From Bacillota bacterium (GTDB lineage Bacteria; Bacillota; Clostridia; Lachnospirales; Lachnospiraceae): 64,000 nucleotides of DNA. Under the pieces are notes generated by a model. That model was not told where the DNA came from, ran no database searches, and saw only the letters and a program-made list of their open reading frames with translations. A program made the position numbers and the translations under genes. The first letter of the stretch is position 1; every line of letters begins with the position of its first letter. The stretch lies in the NCBI GenBank assembly GCA_023421505.1, contig JAEZTJ010000028.1, positions 52,036-116,035 of the forward strand. The letters run 5' to 3'. Below are positions 1 through 9,009 of the stretch, piece after piece.

Positions 1-326
1 AAAATCCATTTGCTGTCCATTAAATCCTCCGACATCACCACCTCGTCAAAGGATACTCTGCATAAATAACTGATACCGATGTTGAATACCTCTCCTGTCA
101 TAAAGGTCCAGGTATAAAGGATATGATCTATGCTTGCCGATAAACCTGTCTGTTCGTGAATAATTCGTAATACAGCCTTATCCGGTTCTTCACCAAACTC
201 AATATCACCATCAATAAATTCCCATTGATAGGGCTCGGATACCCGGTCATCGTACCATTTGCGAACCACTAGATATTTGTCTTCATATCGAACTACACCC
301 TTAACTAATATTCTGTACTTTTCCAT
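1..326 (-). CDS. Nudix-domain protein, cut by the window edge
   Basis: Minus-strand frame open from ATG at 326 to the window edge, about 108 codons, so the C-terminus is missing. GGAGG lies at 332-336. The sequence starts MEKYRILVKGVVRYEDKYLV and has a Nudix-like box at residues 40-62 (G40, E46, R54, E58, G61, L62). The family pattern is Gx5Ex7REUxEExGU. Here the E after R54 is Ile55 and the last metal-binding E is Gln59, so two of the usual metal ligands are absent. Nudix enzymes hydrolyse nucleoside diphosphates linked to another group, but this one may be catalytically weak or use another site. An in-frame ATG lies 12 bases upstream inside the Shine-Dalgarno (MEVAM). It is the last visible gene of a minus-strand run argS-ATPase-ATPase-Nudix. 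Fold assignment is fairly sure; substrate unknown. Confidence 0.7.
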   Translation of the reverse strand, partial: MEKYRILVKGVVRYEDKYLVVRKWYDDRVSEPYQWEFIDGDIEFGEEPDKAVLRIIHEQTGLSASIDHILYTWTFMTGEVFNIGISYLCRVSFDEVVMSEDLMDSKWI

Positions 327-394
327 CGCTACCTCCATTCTGTTATCCATCAGCATAACTGTTAAGTAATTTCGGTAATAATTTTTTCCTTTAT

Positions 395-1723
395 CTATTC
401 AATCTGACCTGCAAGATAGTTGATAAATTGCTGTGCTGTACGCCCGGATCTTCCACCGTGGGAGAGCTCCCACTTATTTGCTTCTGCATACAATTCTTCA
501 TCGGTAAGCTTAATATTACTCTGTCGCCTTGCCAGTACCCTGACAATCTCCATGAACTCCTTCGAGGCCGGTGAAGAAAAATTAATCGTAACTCCGAAAC
601 GGGCAACCAAGGAGAGCTTCTCCTGCATGGTATCCGACCTATGCAGTTCATCCGTTTTCTCCATATCAGAGCGGTCGTTCCAGGTCTCCCTAATCAAATG
701 TCTTCGATTGGAGGTCGCATAAATAAGTATATTATCCGGTTTAGTTTCTAGTCCACCTTCAATCACAGCCTTTAGATATTTGTACTCAATCTCAAACTCT
801 TCGAAGGACAAATCATCCATATATATAATAAACTTATAATTTCTGTTTTTGATTTTAGCAATTACTGCAGACAGATCTTCAAATTGGTGCTTATATATTT
901 CAATAATTCTAAGGCCTTCCTTATAGTATTCATTTAAAATAGCCTTCACTGAGGTGGATTTACCCGTTCCACTGTCGCCAAAAAGCAGAACATTATTCGC
1001 TTTCCTGCCTTCCACAAATGCCCTAGTATTATCAATCAGCTTCTTTTTTTGAAGCTCATAGCCTACCAAATCTGATAAAACTACCTCCTGCGTGTTGGTA
1101 ATTGGTAGAATATCTAACTGTCCATTCTCCTTTATAATACGAAATGCCTTATTCAGTCCAAAGTTACCTACACCGTAGTCTCGGTAAAAATCTGTTACAA
1201 AGTTAAATATCTCATGCTCATTCTTTGCTCCTGCAATTAAATCGCTTAAAACCTTTACCTTATCACTGACACTCTTATTATAGCGACTTGTGTTCTTTTC
1301 GATGGAATGATAGCTCTTAATAACTGAAAAGCAGTTAATCTCAAGCCCCTTTTCCAGCGGACTAAAATCATAATCAAACAGGCTTTTAAATATCTTAAAA
1401 TCATTTTCAGCAAATAGATTAACGGTACCCTCCTTGGCCCCTACCTTTTCGCAGGTAATACTAAAGGGATTCTCTGTGGTTACTAAAAGAAAGGCCAGAT
1501 AATTATGCCATAAATTTTTATCAAACCCATAACTGGTTGCCAGTTCAAGCAATTTATTGATCAGCGTATAAATTCCTGAGGTGATGTTTTCCTTGATAAA
1601 TATAGAATCAGCATGCTCCTTCTTAAAGCTATCATATTGCTTGATTAAATCTGCCAATTGAAAAAGCAAACAATCCTCTCCAAAATTCTTATATACTACT
1701 AACTTTGAAATTAAACGGTACAT
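395..1723 (-). CDS. DUF815-family AAA+ ATPase
   Basis: A 442-residue cytosolic protein. Walker A GDSGTGKS lies at residues 249-256, Walker B FIIYMDDLSFEE at about 298-309, and a sensor-like stretch IYATSNRRHLIRETW follows. This arrangement, with a helical N-terminal half of about 210 residues and the phrase LVGYELQKKKLIDNT just before the P-loop, is characteristic of the DUF815 predicted ATPases. Their cellular role is not established. No membrane segment is visible. The start ATG has an AAGGAATAGA leader and lies 14 bases after the stop of the preceding ATPase gene, so the two are probably co-transcribed with argS. Family assignment is confident; function is unknown. Confidence 0.85.
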   Translation of the reverse strand: MYRLISKLVVYKNFGEDCLLFQLADLIKQYDSFKKEHADSIFIKENITSGIYTLINKLLELATSYGFDKNLWHNYLAFLLVTTENPFSITCEKVGAKEGTVNLFAENDFKIFKSLFDYDFSPLEKGLEINCFSVIKSYHSIEKNTSRYNKSVSDKVKVLSDLIAGAKNEHEIFNFVTDFYRDYGVGNFGLNKAFRIIKENGQLDILPITNTQEVVLSDLVGYELQKKKLIDNTRAFVEGRKANNVLLFGDSGTGKSTSVKAILNEYYKEGLRIIEIYKHQFEDLSAVIAKIKNRNYKFIIYMDDLSFEEFEIEYKYLKAVIEGGLETKPDNILIYATSNRRHLIRETWNDRSDMEKTDELHRSDTMQEKLSLVARFGVTINFSSPASKEFMEIVRVLARRQSNIKLTDEELYAEANKWELSHGGRSGRTAQQFINYLAGQIE

Positions 1724-1737
1724 TCTATTCCTTCTTC

Positions 1738-3084
1738 CTATAAGTCACTAAGCCCCACGAGAATTAGTTTATTATCGTTTTCTGCCAATCGGTAAAGCTC
1801 TTCTTGAAAGCCCTCCTTTGAAAACAAGTAACATAAGTCCGGTTTCTTTTCAGCCTCCCTAGCAAGTGTAATTAAAGCCTCATAATCAGAAAGCTCTGCC
1901 TTTTGTTCCTTCCATAGGCAGCTTGCGATTAGATATTTTCCGGAAACACTCTGAGATATTATATCGATTGTTCCCTTCTTACCATACCATCGATCCCACC
2001 ATAGGAATTTTTCCGGAAGCTTCTGCTGCAGATTCATGAGCTTTAAAAACTCTGTACATACATCAGCAAAATATTCGCTAATATATTTATCAATATAAGG
2101 AGCTATCTTATTTTCATATACGAACTCCGGCTGATCAAGCATCAAATCTGAATAATTGGGAAATAGAAAGCGATACCAAAAGTGAAAGAAATTATCCTTG
2201 ATCCGATAAAGCCCCTTTTGTAAATTTTCTCTTCCTTCCTCGCTTAATGGAACTACCTTTTCAACTATATCAAGTTCACTTAAATTTTTTAAGTAAACTA
2301 GTATTTTGGCCCTCGAATAACCGGTTTTCATATGCAGATCATTAAGCTTTAAGTTTCCCTCAGCAAGTGTGGCTAATATCGTATTATACACCGCTGTTTC
2401 TCTTAATTCCAGCTTTAAAAACCGGGAAGGCTCTGAAAAGAGCTTACTGTTTTTATAAAGCAGCTGCTTAATAATATTACTTTGAACTGAAGCTTCTTCC
2501 TTCCATACTTCAAGATATTCCGGAACACCTCCAAGAATAGCATTCATCTTAATACAGGCTTCAACAGAGGACTTCGGAAAGCGGGTAACTAGGTCCACAA
2601 AGGTAAATTCCTTCAATTTACTATATGCAGTTATATAGGATGCCATATTGCCAAAGCTTTCAATCATCTCATTTTCTACAAAGCGGATTGAGGAGCTGAG
2701 TAAAATAAACATTACTGATCTGCCAGGATTAGAAAGAAGACGGAGGGCTTCAACAAAATCCAGACTGTTTTTCATAATGTATTGAAATTCATCTAATGCA
2801 ATGATTGTTTTCTCTTTCTGTAAGCTGATTAGCTCAGAAAAGAGAACGGGATAGCTCAAATTCTTGTCTTCCCCGTATAAACGGCAATTCATATGCTGCA
2901 GCTGAAGCTTGTCCGCGCACTCCATGCCTTCATAATAGAAATAAGAAGGCTTTCCCTTTAAGAATTCCGTCAGGAGCGTCGTCTTACCAATTCCTTTTCT
3001 TCCATAGATAACAACTAAGTTGTTTCCTTCTTCTGCATATTGTTTTTCCAGAAGCTTTAACTCTGCGGTTCTTCCAACAAACAT
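1738..3084 (-). CDS. AAA ATPase with DUF234-type C-terminus
   Basis: A 448-residue predicted ATPase. It begins MFVGRTAELKLLEKQ, followed by Walker A GRKGIGKTT at residues 28-36 and Walker B IALDEFQY at about 95-102. The middle region (KLNDLHMKTGYSRAKILVYLKNL) looks like a winged-helix segment. The C-terminal 150 residues (YRIKDNFFHFWYRFLFPN, then a nuclease-like fold with WWDRWYGKKGTIDII) match the archaeal-type ATPase/DUF234 architecture common in Clostridia. The biochemical role is unknown in this family; some members are suspected nucleic-acid-linked ATPases. The gene sits 33 bases after argS and 14 bases before the DUF815 gene. Family call is confident. Confidence 0.8.
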   Translation of the reverse strand: MFVGRTAELKLLEKQYAEEGNNLVVIYGRKGIGKTTLLTEFLKGKPSYFYYEGMECADKLQLQHMNCRLYGEDKNLSYPVLFSELISLQKEKTIIALDEFQYIMKNSLDFVEALRLLSNPGRSVMFILLSSSIRFVENEMIESFGNMASYITAYSKLKEFTFVDLVTRFPKSSVEACIKMNAILGGVPEYLEVWKEEASVQSNIIKQLLYKNSKLFSEPSRFLKLELRETAVYNTILATLAEGNLKLNDLHMKTGYSRAKILVYLKNLSELDIVEKVVPLSEEGRENLQKGLYRIKDNFFHFWYRFLFPNYSDLMLDQPEFVYENKIAPYIDKYISEYFADVCTEFLKLMNLQQKLPEKFLWWDRWYGKKGTIDIISQSVSGKYLIASCLWKEQKAELSDYEALITLAREAEKKPDLCYLFSKEGFQEELYRLAENDNKLILVGLSDL

Positions 3085-3117
3085 ATCCTCACCTAAAATC
3101 CGATTATCATTTTTAAG

Positions 3118-4887
3118 TTACATTCGTTCCGGTGCTCCAAAACCTAGCAGTTCAATACAGGTCTGCAAAATATCCTGAACCAGAGTAATAAGTGCAATCC
3201 AGGAATTCTGTTTTGCAGAATCCTCTTCCGTGATAATTTTTGTATTATGATAAAAGCTGTTAAAGGCATTAGAAAGATCATAAATATAAGAACATATGCG
3301 GTGAGGCGCAAGCTCCTCATAGGCGGTTCCTATCATCTCACTAAACTTCGTCAACTCTAGCCTAAGTGTCTGTTCAGCCGGTGCATCAGACGGAAGTATT
3401 GTTAAATTTGCCTTTTCCATATTATTTAGCTCTGCAAATTTATTCAAAATTGATTTTATTCGTACAATTGTGTATAAGATATAAGGACCCGTATCACCCT
3501 CGAAGGAAGTGAAGCGGTCGATATCAAAGATATAATCCTTTGAAACCTGATTGGATAAATCTCCATATTTTAAAGCAGCCAGTCCGACCTTCGCAGCTAT
3601 TTGTCTTGCTTCCTCTTCTTCCATGCTGCGGTTTTCCATAATCTTATTATAAACCTCTTCATTCACGCTCTTGATCAGATTCTCAAGACGCATTACTCCG
3701 CCCTCTCTGGTTTTAAAGGGCTTTCCGTCTTTACCGTTCATAGTACCATAGCCGATATGTGTGAGTTTTGTATCGTCCTCAACCAGCTTTGTCTTTCTTG
3801 CACAGCGAAATACTGTCTCAAAGTATAGCTCCTGACGCTTGTCTGTAATATAGATGATATGATCCGGTTGAAAAAGCTTCATACGTTCCAGAATAGTAGC
3901 CAAATCCGTTGTATTATATAAAGAAGCACCATCCGATTTTAGAATAATACAGGGCGGTATCTCCTTGGTATCTGTCTCTTCCTTTACATCCACTACCAAG
4001 GCACCCTCACTGATCCTAGTATATTGATTATCCTTCATATATTGTACCATCTCCGGAATATAGGGCTGTACATCACTTTCCTTCTTCCATAGCTCAAAGG
4101 ATACATTCAATATAATATATATTCGCTTAACATCTGTTACAGAAACCTCCATCATATGGTTCCAGATTGCCGTATAGCCCTTATGACCATTTTGTAAAAG
4201 ATAAGTGATTTGCTTGGCTTCTTCACGAAATTCAGGATTTTCCTTGGAGTATTCACTTGCTGCCGGATAGATCTCTTCTAATTCAGTAATGGTAAAGGGA
4301 GCTTCCTTGGGATATTCACCCAAAAAATTGTCATCAAAGTAAACCAGCTCAGGCTTACGTCTTCTAAGCTCTGCAATAATCAGCCCCATCTGTGTTCCCC
4401 AATCTCCCAGATGTACATCACCGATTACCTCATTACCGCAATAACGAAGCAGACGTTTTATACTTTCTCCTATTACAGCTGAACGCATATGCCCGACATG
4501 CAAAGGCTTTGCAATATTCGGTCCGCCGTAGTCTATCAGAATTTTCTGCGGATTTGAAACTCCTTCACAGCCAAAATGCTCCGAGGCTTTCATCTTATTT
4601 AAATAATCAGCAAGAAAATCATCACTCAAGGTAATATTAATAAACCCAGGCATAATAGCAGTAATTTCTTTAAAGGTTTTGCTTACGCTTAGTCCTTCTG
4701 TTATCTCCTGTGCAATCTTAATCGGTGCAGTTTTATATTGTTTTGCTGCAGCTAATGCCCCATTACATTGATACTGACATAAGTCCGGTCTATTCGAGAC
4801 TGTAACCATACCATATTTCTCATCAAAGCCTTTTGCCGCAAAAGCTGCCTTCATCTCATCAGTAATTAATTCTATAATCGTTTTCAT
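3118..4887 (-). CDS. argS: Arginyl-tRNA synthetase
   Basis: A 589-residue class I aminoacyl-tRNA synthetase that charges tRNA-Arg in the cytosol. It has an N-terminal tRNA-recognition domain (about residues 1-110). The HIGH-equivalent HVGH lies at 130-133 in the stretch GPNIAKPLHVGHMRS. The KMSK-equivalent loop FKTREGG is in the middle third, and a helical anticodon-binding DALR domain ends in LGFGAPERM. Length is normal for the family. The start ATG follows ACGGAGGTTATA. The gene leads a minus-strand run with two ATPases and a Nudix gene. No T-box leader is seen in the 380 bases upstream. Confidence 0.97.
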   Translation of the reverse strand: MKTIIELITDEMKAAFAAKGFDEKYGMVTVSNRPDLCQYQCNGALAAAKQYKTAPIKIAQEITEGLSVSKTFKEITAIMPGFINITLSDDFLADYLNKMKASEHFGCEGVSNPQKILIDYGGPNIAKPLHVGHMRSAVIGESIKRLLRYCGNEVIGDVHLGDWGTQMGLIIAELRRRKPELVYFDDNFLGEYPKEAPFTITELEEIYPAASEYSKENPEFREEAKQITYLLQNGHKGYTAIWNHMMEVSVTDVKRIYIILNVSFELWKKESDVQPYIPEMVQYMKDNQYTRISEGALVVDVKEETDTKEIPPCIILKSDGASLYNTTDLATILERMKLFQPDHIIYITDKRQELYFETVFRCARKTKLVEDDTKLTHIGYGTMNGKDGKPFKTREGGVMRLENLIKSVNEEVYNKIMENRSMEEEEARQIAAKVGLAALKYGDLSNQVSKDYIFDIDRFTSFEGDTGPYILYTIVRIKSILNKFAELNNMEKANLTILPSDAPAEQTLRLELTKFSEMIGTAYEELAPHRICSYIYDLSNAFNSFYHNTKIITEEDSAKQNSWIALITLVQDILQTCIELLGFGAPERM

Positions 4888-4934
4888 TATAACCTCCGTG
4901 ATACCTCTATGGCATATCCATTAATTTAATCAAT

Positions 4935-4963
4935 ACTTTATCATAGTTATACAGGATTGTCAT
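4935..4963 (-). promoter_or_regulatory. Possible argS promoter
   Basis: On the minus strand a -35-like ATGACA (4958-4963) is separated by 17 bases from a -10-like TAAAGT (4935-4940), about 50 bases upstream of the argS start. An overlapping alternative, TTGTTA with 16-base spacing to TATAAC, is equally plausible. The rest of 4888-5269 is AT-rich and shows no gene. Confidence 0.35.
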
Positions 4964-5269
4964 CATATAACAATAAATTTTCCTGTTATATTCCATAAAA
5001 TACATTCCGATTAGAGAAGTTTTTTGGATTTTTTGCAGTATTTTACTTTATTTCTATTATTTTAAAAAAGTGTATAAATTTAAAATAAAGACTGTTTTTT
5101 TTATTAAAATTGTTGTATATTTATCTTATATTCTAACATGAGAATTCTGGGATTAACAAGATGAAATGGGAGACAGCAATTAATTGAATAATGTATGGGG
5201 GTACATAAGGCGGATTTTCTCGTTAACAGAATGCTCAGAGTCAATCTGAAATACGAAAGGAGAAATATC

Positions 5270-6157
5270 ATGTTCGGGCTTTATTTTGGCAATTACTTAG
5301 TAGAAAAGAATAAAATTTCTCAGGCACAATTTGAAGGTATCATGAAGCAGCAACAACAAACCAGAGTAAAATTAGGATTAATTGCTGTATCAGAGAAGCT
5401 GCTGACTAAGAAGCAGGCAGAGGAAATTAATGAAATCCAACGTAAGATGGACCGCCGCTTTGGTGATATAGCGGTAGAGAAGGGCTATTTGCTTACAGAA
5501 GAGGTAACATATTTATTAAATATGCAGGGTAACCCCTACCTTCAATTTGTTCAGGTTGTAACTGAAAATAATATACTTGCGCTTCAGGAGATTGATATAT
5601 ATTTAGAAGAATATAAAAAGGATAATCATTTTTCTACCTCTGATATAGATGCGTTAAAGTCAGGTGATATAGATCGTATTATACCGGTATTTGTAGATAC
5701 AGAAGCACCCCTATTCGGTGAATGTATCAGCCTATACCTTCGTAATATCGTACGTTTCATCAATAGTAATATTATTATTAAGAAGGCATACTCAGTAAAT
5801 GAATATCAGGCCGGTACCCTTGCAACACAGACAATGACAGGTGACCATAATATTTTCGTGGGTTTTTCCGGAAGGGACAAGGAATTATTAGCAATTTCTA
5901 ATCCTTTCGCAAAAGAAGAATTTTCTGACATGGATGATGATGCCTTCGATTCCGTATGTGAATTTATCAATTGTACCAATGGTTTATTTGCATCGAAGCT
6001 TAGTCATGAAGATATCCATATTGATATGACTCCTCCATTATACTACACCGATAAGAAGATTACAGCAAAGAGTGATTTAACTGTTGTTCCCGTTATAATA
6101 GATGGTAACCAATCTGATCTGCTTATCGCAGTAGACAGTCCGATAGAAATTAATTAG
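5270..6157 (+). CDS. CheX-like chemotaxis protein
   Basis: A 295-residue protein starting at ATG 5270 (MFGLYFGNYLVEKNKISQAQF) behind the Shine-Dalgarno AAAGGAG; an upstream in-frame ATG at 5195 has no ribosome binding site. The N-terminal 100 residues contain two similar helical segments (NYLVEKNKISQAQF and DIAVEKGYLLTEEV) resembling the repeats that precede many signalling domains. The C-terminal half has a CheX/CheC-like layout (a GECISLYLRNIV helix, then VGFSGRDKELLAISNPFAKEE, then FDSVCEFINCTNGLFASKL). CheX-type proteins dephosphorylate CheY-P or adapt receiver signalling. The gene lies 13 bases before a stand-alone receiver, which fits a phosphatase/receiver pair. Catalytic residues were not verified. 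Confidence 0.7.
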   Translation: MFGLYFGNYLVEKNKISQAQFEGIMKQQQQTRVKLGLIAVSEKLLTKKQAEEINEIQRKMDRRFGDIAVEKGYLLTEEVTYLLNMQGNPYLQFVQVVTENNILALQEIDIYLEEYKKDNHFSTSDIDALKSGDIDRIIPVFVDTEAPLFGECISLYLRNIVRFINSNIIIKKAYSVNEYQAGTLATQTMTGDHNIFVGFSGRDKELLAISNPFAKEEFSDMDDDAFDSVCEFINCTNGLFASKLSHEDIHIDMTPPLYYTDKKITAKSDLTVVPVIIDGNQSDLLIAVDSPIEIN

Positions 6158-6170
6158 GAGGGAATTTAGA

Positions 6171-6533
6171 ATGGCGAAGATACTTTTGGTTGATGATTCA
6201 AAAACATCTCGTAAAATTTTAAGAGGGATACTAGAAGATAATGGGCATACAGTAATCGGTGATGCTGCTAACGGAGCAGAAGGCATCGAAAAATACAAGG
6301 AGTTACATCCTGATATCACTACAATGGATATAACGATGCCTGTAATGGATGGCCTCGAAGCCCTCAAAGCTATCATGGAATATGACAAAAATGCTAAGGT
6401 AGTCATGGTAACTGCTGCCGGACAGAAATCTAAAATGGTTGATGCCTTAAAATATGGTGCCTCCGAATTTCTTGCTAAGCCCTTTGAAGCTGCCCAGATT
6501 ATAGAAATTATTAATAAAGTATACCCTGCGTAA
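6171..6533 (+). CDS. Stand-alone CheY-like receiver
   Basis: A 120-residue single receiver domain. The acidic pair is in ILLVDDSK, the phosphoacceptor Asp in TTMDITMPVMDG, the switch Thr in VVMVTAAGQ, and the conserved Lys in FLAKPFE. No output domain follows. The Shine-Dalgarno GGAGGGAATTTAG is strong. It lies 13 bases downstream of the CheX-like gene and upstream of a terminator hairpin, so the two form a bicistronic unit. A role in motility or another phosphorelay is inferred; no chemotaxis kinase is in the window. Confidence 0.9.
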   Translation: MAKILLVDDSKTSRKILRGILEDNGHTVIGDAANGAEGIEKYKELHPDITTMDITMPVMDGLEALKAIMEYDKNAKVVMVTAAGQKSKMVDALKYGASEFLAKPFEAAQIIEIINKVYPA

Positions 6534-6592
6534 ATTTCCATAAAATCATTCTGCATAATGCCTGATTATTCTATTTCTTTCAGATAATGAAT

Positions 6593-6650
6593 AAAGCTGT
6601 TTAAAATCATCCTTTATTAGGAATGATACCAAACAGCTTTTCTTTATTTC
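6593..6650 (+). terminator. Terminator after the receiver gene
   Basis: Stem AAAGCTGTTT (6593-6602) pairs with AAACAGCTTT (6631-6640), with an inner ATCAT/ATGAT pairing, followed by TTCTTTATTT. It lies 60 bases after the receiver stop and before the convergent PspC gene, so it may also serve the minus strand. Confidence 0.75.
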
Positions 6651-6697
6651 GTATATTTATACATGTTTTACATACTATACAGTTCAAGCTCAACAGC

Positions 6698-6874
6698 TTA
6701 TTGTACCGGCATTACGATTGCAGCTATAATATAAGCGAGAATACCCATACCAAAAAATGAAAATATTACCCATAATAGACGTACAACTGTAGGATCAATG
6801 TTAATGTACTCCGCGATACCTCCGCATACTCCGCAAATCATTTTATTTCTCTGTGAACGATATAGTTTCTTCAT
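6698..6874 (-). CDS. PspC-domain small membrane protein
   Basis: A 58-residue protein beginning MKKLYRSQRNKMICGVCGG, followed by IAEYINIDPTVVRLLWVIF and ending AAIVMPVQ. This is the complete minimal PspC domain: the ICGVCGGIAEY motif and one hydrophobic helix (about residues 33-55). PspC proteins sit in the cytoplasmic membrane and take part in envelope stress responses. The Shine-Dalgarno GGAGGTATTC precedes ATG at 6874. It lies 33 bases after the DUF4097 gene, so it is probably the last gene of the PadR-DUF1700-DUF4097 operon. Confidence 0.88.
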   Translation of the reverse strand: MKKLYRSQRNKMICGVCGGIAEYINIDPTVVRLLWVIFSFFGMGILAYIIAAIVMPVQ

Positions 6875-6907
6875 AATGAATACCTCCTTTTTCTTATCAT
6901 AATATTT

Positions 6908-7759
6908 TTATTGTTCAAATTCAACTGTAATGTCACCCATACTGCAATCTAAATTCAGATTATGTTCAGTATTCTCATTTTTTATTACTTTATTACTGAT
7001 ACTATTATAGCTATGTCTGTTGATATTCACGTCTCCGATACCACTGCTGATTTCGTAGGAGTAATCTTCCTCAACTGCGTTAAGTATGAACTTAATTTTA
7101 CCTATACCACATTTAATATGATTATCACCGGTAATAGTACCTTCAAATTCTATATCACCCATTCCGCAATCCATCGTCACATCATTTAATATCGCGTTCT
7201 GTAGGTACAAATCACCAGCACCGACCGAGTACTGTGATTCTTCTTTTATATTAAGCTTCTCAATCTCAAGCTTTCCTGCTTCTATATGAAAATTCCCCTC
7301 CAAAGAGTTTATTTCATCCGCCTTAACAGAACCTGCCAAAATACTTAAATCGATTTTCTCTGCTTGAAATCCCTCCGGTACGGTAATTGTAATATCGGGA
7401 CCAAAATCATCCTTCCAAAATCTAATTCCATCAATAGGAAACTTCCATCCAAATACACTAAAGTATTGTTCTTCACTCTCTCTAATATACCAGGTACCAT
7501 CCGATACATAGGAATTAATCTGATCCTCCACAATATGTTCTGCGGAAATACTAAACGTATCTCCTTTTTCTATCTTGATATCACCATAACCAAATTCAAA
7601 ATCAATTCTCTCAACGCCCTCATAGCTTCCATGCATTTCAGAAAATGCTGAGATATCTTCCCATCTGGCACCGGAAGCTGTAGCTATTACAAGGATAGCT
7701 ATCCCTATACCAATTGCCATAAAACTAATTCCCAACCATACTTTTACGAATGTCTTCAT
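6908..7759 (-). CDS. DUF4097-family beta-strand repeat membrane protein
   Basis: A 283-residue protein with an N-terminal membrane segment (VWLGISFMAIGIGIAILVIA, about 7-26). It is followed by a long region of short repeats of the kind FEFGYGDIKIEKGD, VGAGDLYLQNAIL, CGMGDIEFEGTI, SSGIGDVNIN and CSMGDITVEFE. These GxGD/xLxI repeats are the DUF4097 stacked beta-strand fold, facing the outside. Function is unknown; such proteins accompany PadR/DUF1700 genes in Firmicutes. The ATGA overlap with the DUF1700 gene shows translational coupling. Confidence 0.82.
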   Translation of the reverse strand: MKTFVKVWLGISFMAIGIGIAILVIATASGARWEDISAFSEMHGSYEGVERIDFEFGYGDIKIEKGDTFSISAEHIVEDQINSYVSDGTWYIRESEEQYFSVFGWKFPIDGIRFWKDDFGPDITITVPEGFQAEKIDLSILAGSVKADEINSLEGNFHIEAGKLEIEKLNIKEESQYSVGAGDLYLQNAILNDVTMDCGMGDIEFEGTITGDNHIKCGIGKIKFILNAVEEDYSYEISSGIGDVNINRHSYNSISNKVIKNENTEHNLNLDCSMGDITVEFEQ

Positions 7760-8553
7760 GCCGCCACGCTCCTATTCTGAAAAGGTCTTTTGCAGATATT
7801 AACTACCCCTCTGATTAAAGCAGGTAAAACCTTCTTACAAAGCATGATACAAGCTAAAGTAAATAACATTCCTAAACCAATTACTAATAAACCGCCTCCG
7901 CATAACAGTAATCCAACAAATGGTACGCTGATTTGAATTAAGCCTGCTATAATGCATGCAATTCCAACGCCGATCAGGGCGATGCCGACTGCTCCGAAGC
8001 TAAATAATATGCTAACAATTGCCACTACTACTCCAAAAAGAATACCAAAGGCTGACATAATAAAGGGAAATCCAAAGATACAGAGTAGTACAATTAACCC
8101 GATATTGGTATTTCTTGTTCCTTGCTGCGCATTTCTGTCAGACTGCTGACTGGTGCTATGTTCTGTGTTATTACCGGAGTATTGTGAATAGTTTGCGCTG
8201 TCTGAACTTTGCGCTCCACTCCTGCTACCGGAGCTTTTACTGCTATTTGATCTATCTTCTTTTTTGCCTGCTCCTACTATTGTATATCTTTCATCGCTAT
8301 AAATGGTATCCTTATAGCCATTCTCCGTAAAATATCCCCTGCTTTCACGCTCTGCAGCATTTGAATTCAAATCTGCTTTAATCGTAGAGGCAACCTTCGC
8401 CGGTGATACGAGCTCCTTAATGATTTCTTCTTCATGATCTTCCCCTGCATCCTCGAAATAACCGTAATAATAACTAAGAGCCTCTTCTCTTTCCTCTAAA
8501 GGGATATCGGACAATAAGCTTTCGAGTTCTTTCATGAATTCTAGCTTTGTCAT
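7756..8553 (-). CDS. DUF1700-family membrane protein
   Basis: A 265-residue protein. The N-terminus (MTKLEFMKELESLLSDIPLEEREEALSYY, then YFEDAGEDHEEEIIKELVSPAKVA) is the signature of DUF1700, a cytosolic helical domain. A Ser/Asn/Gln-rich linker (about residues 100-145) leads to four hydrophobic helices (about 150-245) and a basic tail. Family function is unknown, but members are usually encoded directly after a PadR regulator, as here. The gene directly abuts padR (stop at 8554) and overlaps the DUF4097 gene by four bases. Confidence 0.85.
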   Translation of the reverse strand: MTKLEFMKELESLLSDIPLEEREEALSYYYGYFEDAGEDHEEEIIKELVSPAKVASTIKADLNSNAAERESRGYFTENGYKDTIYSDERYTIVGAGKKEDRSNSSKSSGSRSGAQSSDSANYSQYSGNNTEHSTSQQSDRNAQQGTRNTNIGLIVLLCIFGFPFIMSAFGILFGVVVAIVSILFSFGAVGIALIGVGIACIIAGLIQISVPFVGLLLCGGGLLVIGLGMLFTLACIMLCKKVLPALIRGVVNICKRPFQNRSVAA

Positions 8554-8871
8554 CTATTTCACTCCTTCAAATATGATATTTATCTTTTTAAAATAACTTT
8601 CCCATTCATTGTAATATAATCTTAATTGTACCATACCTTTGTCTGTAATTTTATAATATCTTCTATTTCGTCCTCCGAATTCCAAATCATATACTTCTAA
8701 GCAATCTTCCTTCTGGAGCCTTCTCAAAACCGGATACAAAGTTGATTCCGAGATTTCAATCGCCTGTCGCACATCCTGCGTAATTTTATATCCATAGGTT
8801 CCTTCCGGTTCCTTAGAAACTACAGCAAGCACAATCGCATCTAAAAGTGCTGAACCGGTATTAAATACCAT
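8554..8871 (-). CDS. PadR-family transcriptional regulator
   Basis: A 105-residue winged-helix regulator. The sequence AIVLAVVSKEPEGTYGYKITQDV, then ISESTLYPVLRRLQKEDCLEVYDLEFGGRNRRYYKITDKG, is the canonical PadR DNA-binding domain with a short C-terminal dimerisation helix. PadR proteins repress their own operon and often a linked exporter. The Shine-Dalgarno is AAGGAG. Upstream is a promoter overlapped by a near-palindrome (8923-8945). The same promoter block, with a truncated padR, recurs at 12355-12556 in front of the ABC exporter, so this protein probably controls both units (inference). Confidence 0.9.
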   Translation of the reverse strand: MVFNTGSALLDAIVLAVVSKEPEGTYGYKITQDVRQAIEISESTLYPVLRRLQKEDCLEVYDLEFGGRNRRYYKITDKGMVQLRLYYNEWESYFKKINIIFEGVK

Positions 8872-8890
8872 ACAAACAACTCCTTCCTTA

Positions 8891-8966
8891 ACTTATAAGA
8901 TCAACAATATTGTTGAATTGATAATACTATACATCATATAATATTGTATGCAATACTATATTATAT
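8891..8966 (-). promoter_or_regulatory. padR promoter and probable PadR operator (copy 1)
   Basis: On the minus strand a -35-like TTGCAT (8948-8953) and -10 TATAGT (8926-8931) have 16-base spacing. A 23-base near-palindrome at 8923-8945 overlaps the -10 and spacer, and a shorter perfect palindrome CAACAATATTGTTG lies at 8902-8915. The block is almost identical to 12481-12556. PadR-type autorepression from this site is inferred. Confidence 0.65.
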
Positions 8967-9009
8967 GGATTTCTATATTAATTGTTAATTGTCATACTAA
9001 CATAACATA

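Noticed and set aside
4888..5269. T-box leader for argS
   Set aside because: No T-box sequence (TGGNACCGCG-like) or specifier stem is visible; the region looks like a plain divergent promoter region.
5195..5269. Longer N-terminus for the CheX-like protein
   Set aside because: The upstream ATG lacks a Shine-Dalgarno, whereas ATG 5270 has AAAGGAG at good spacing and starts the conserved part.
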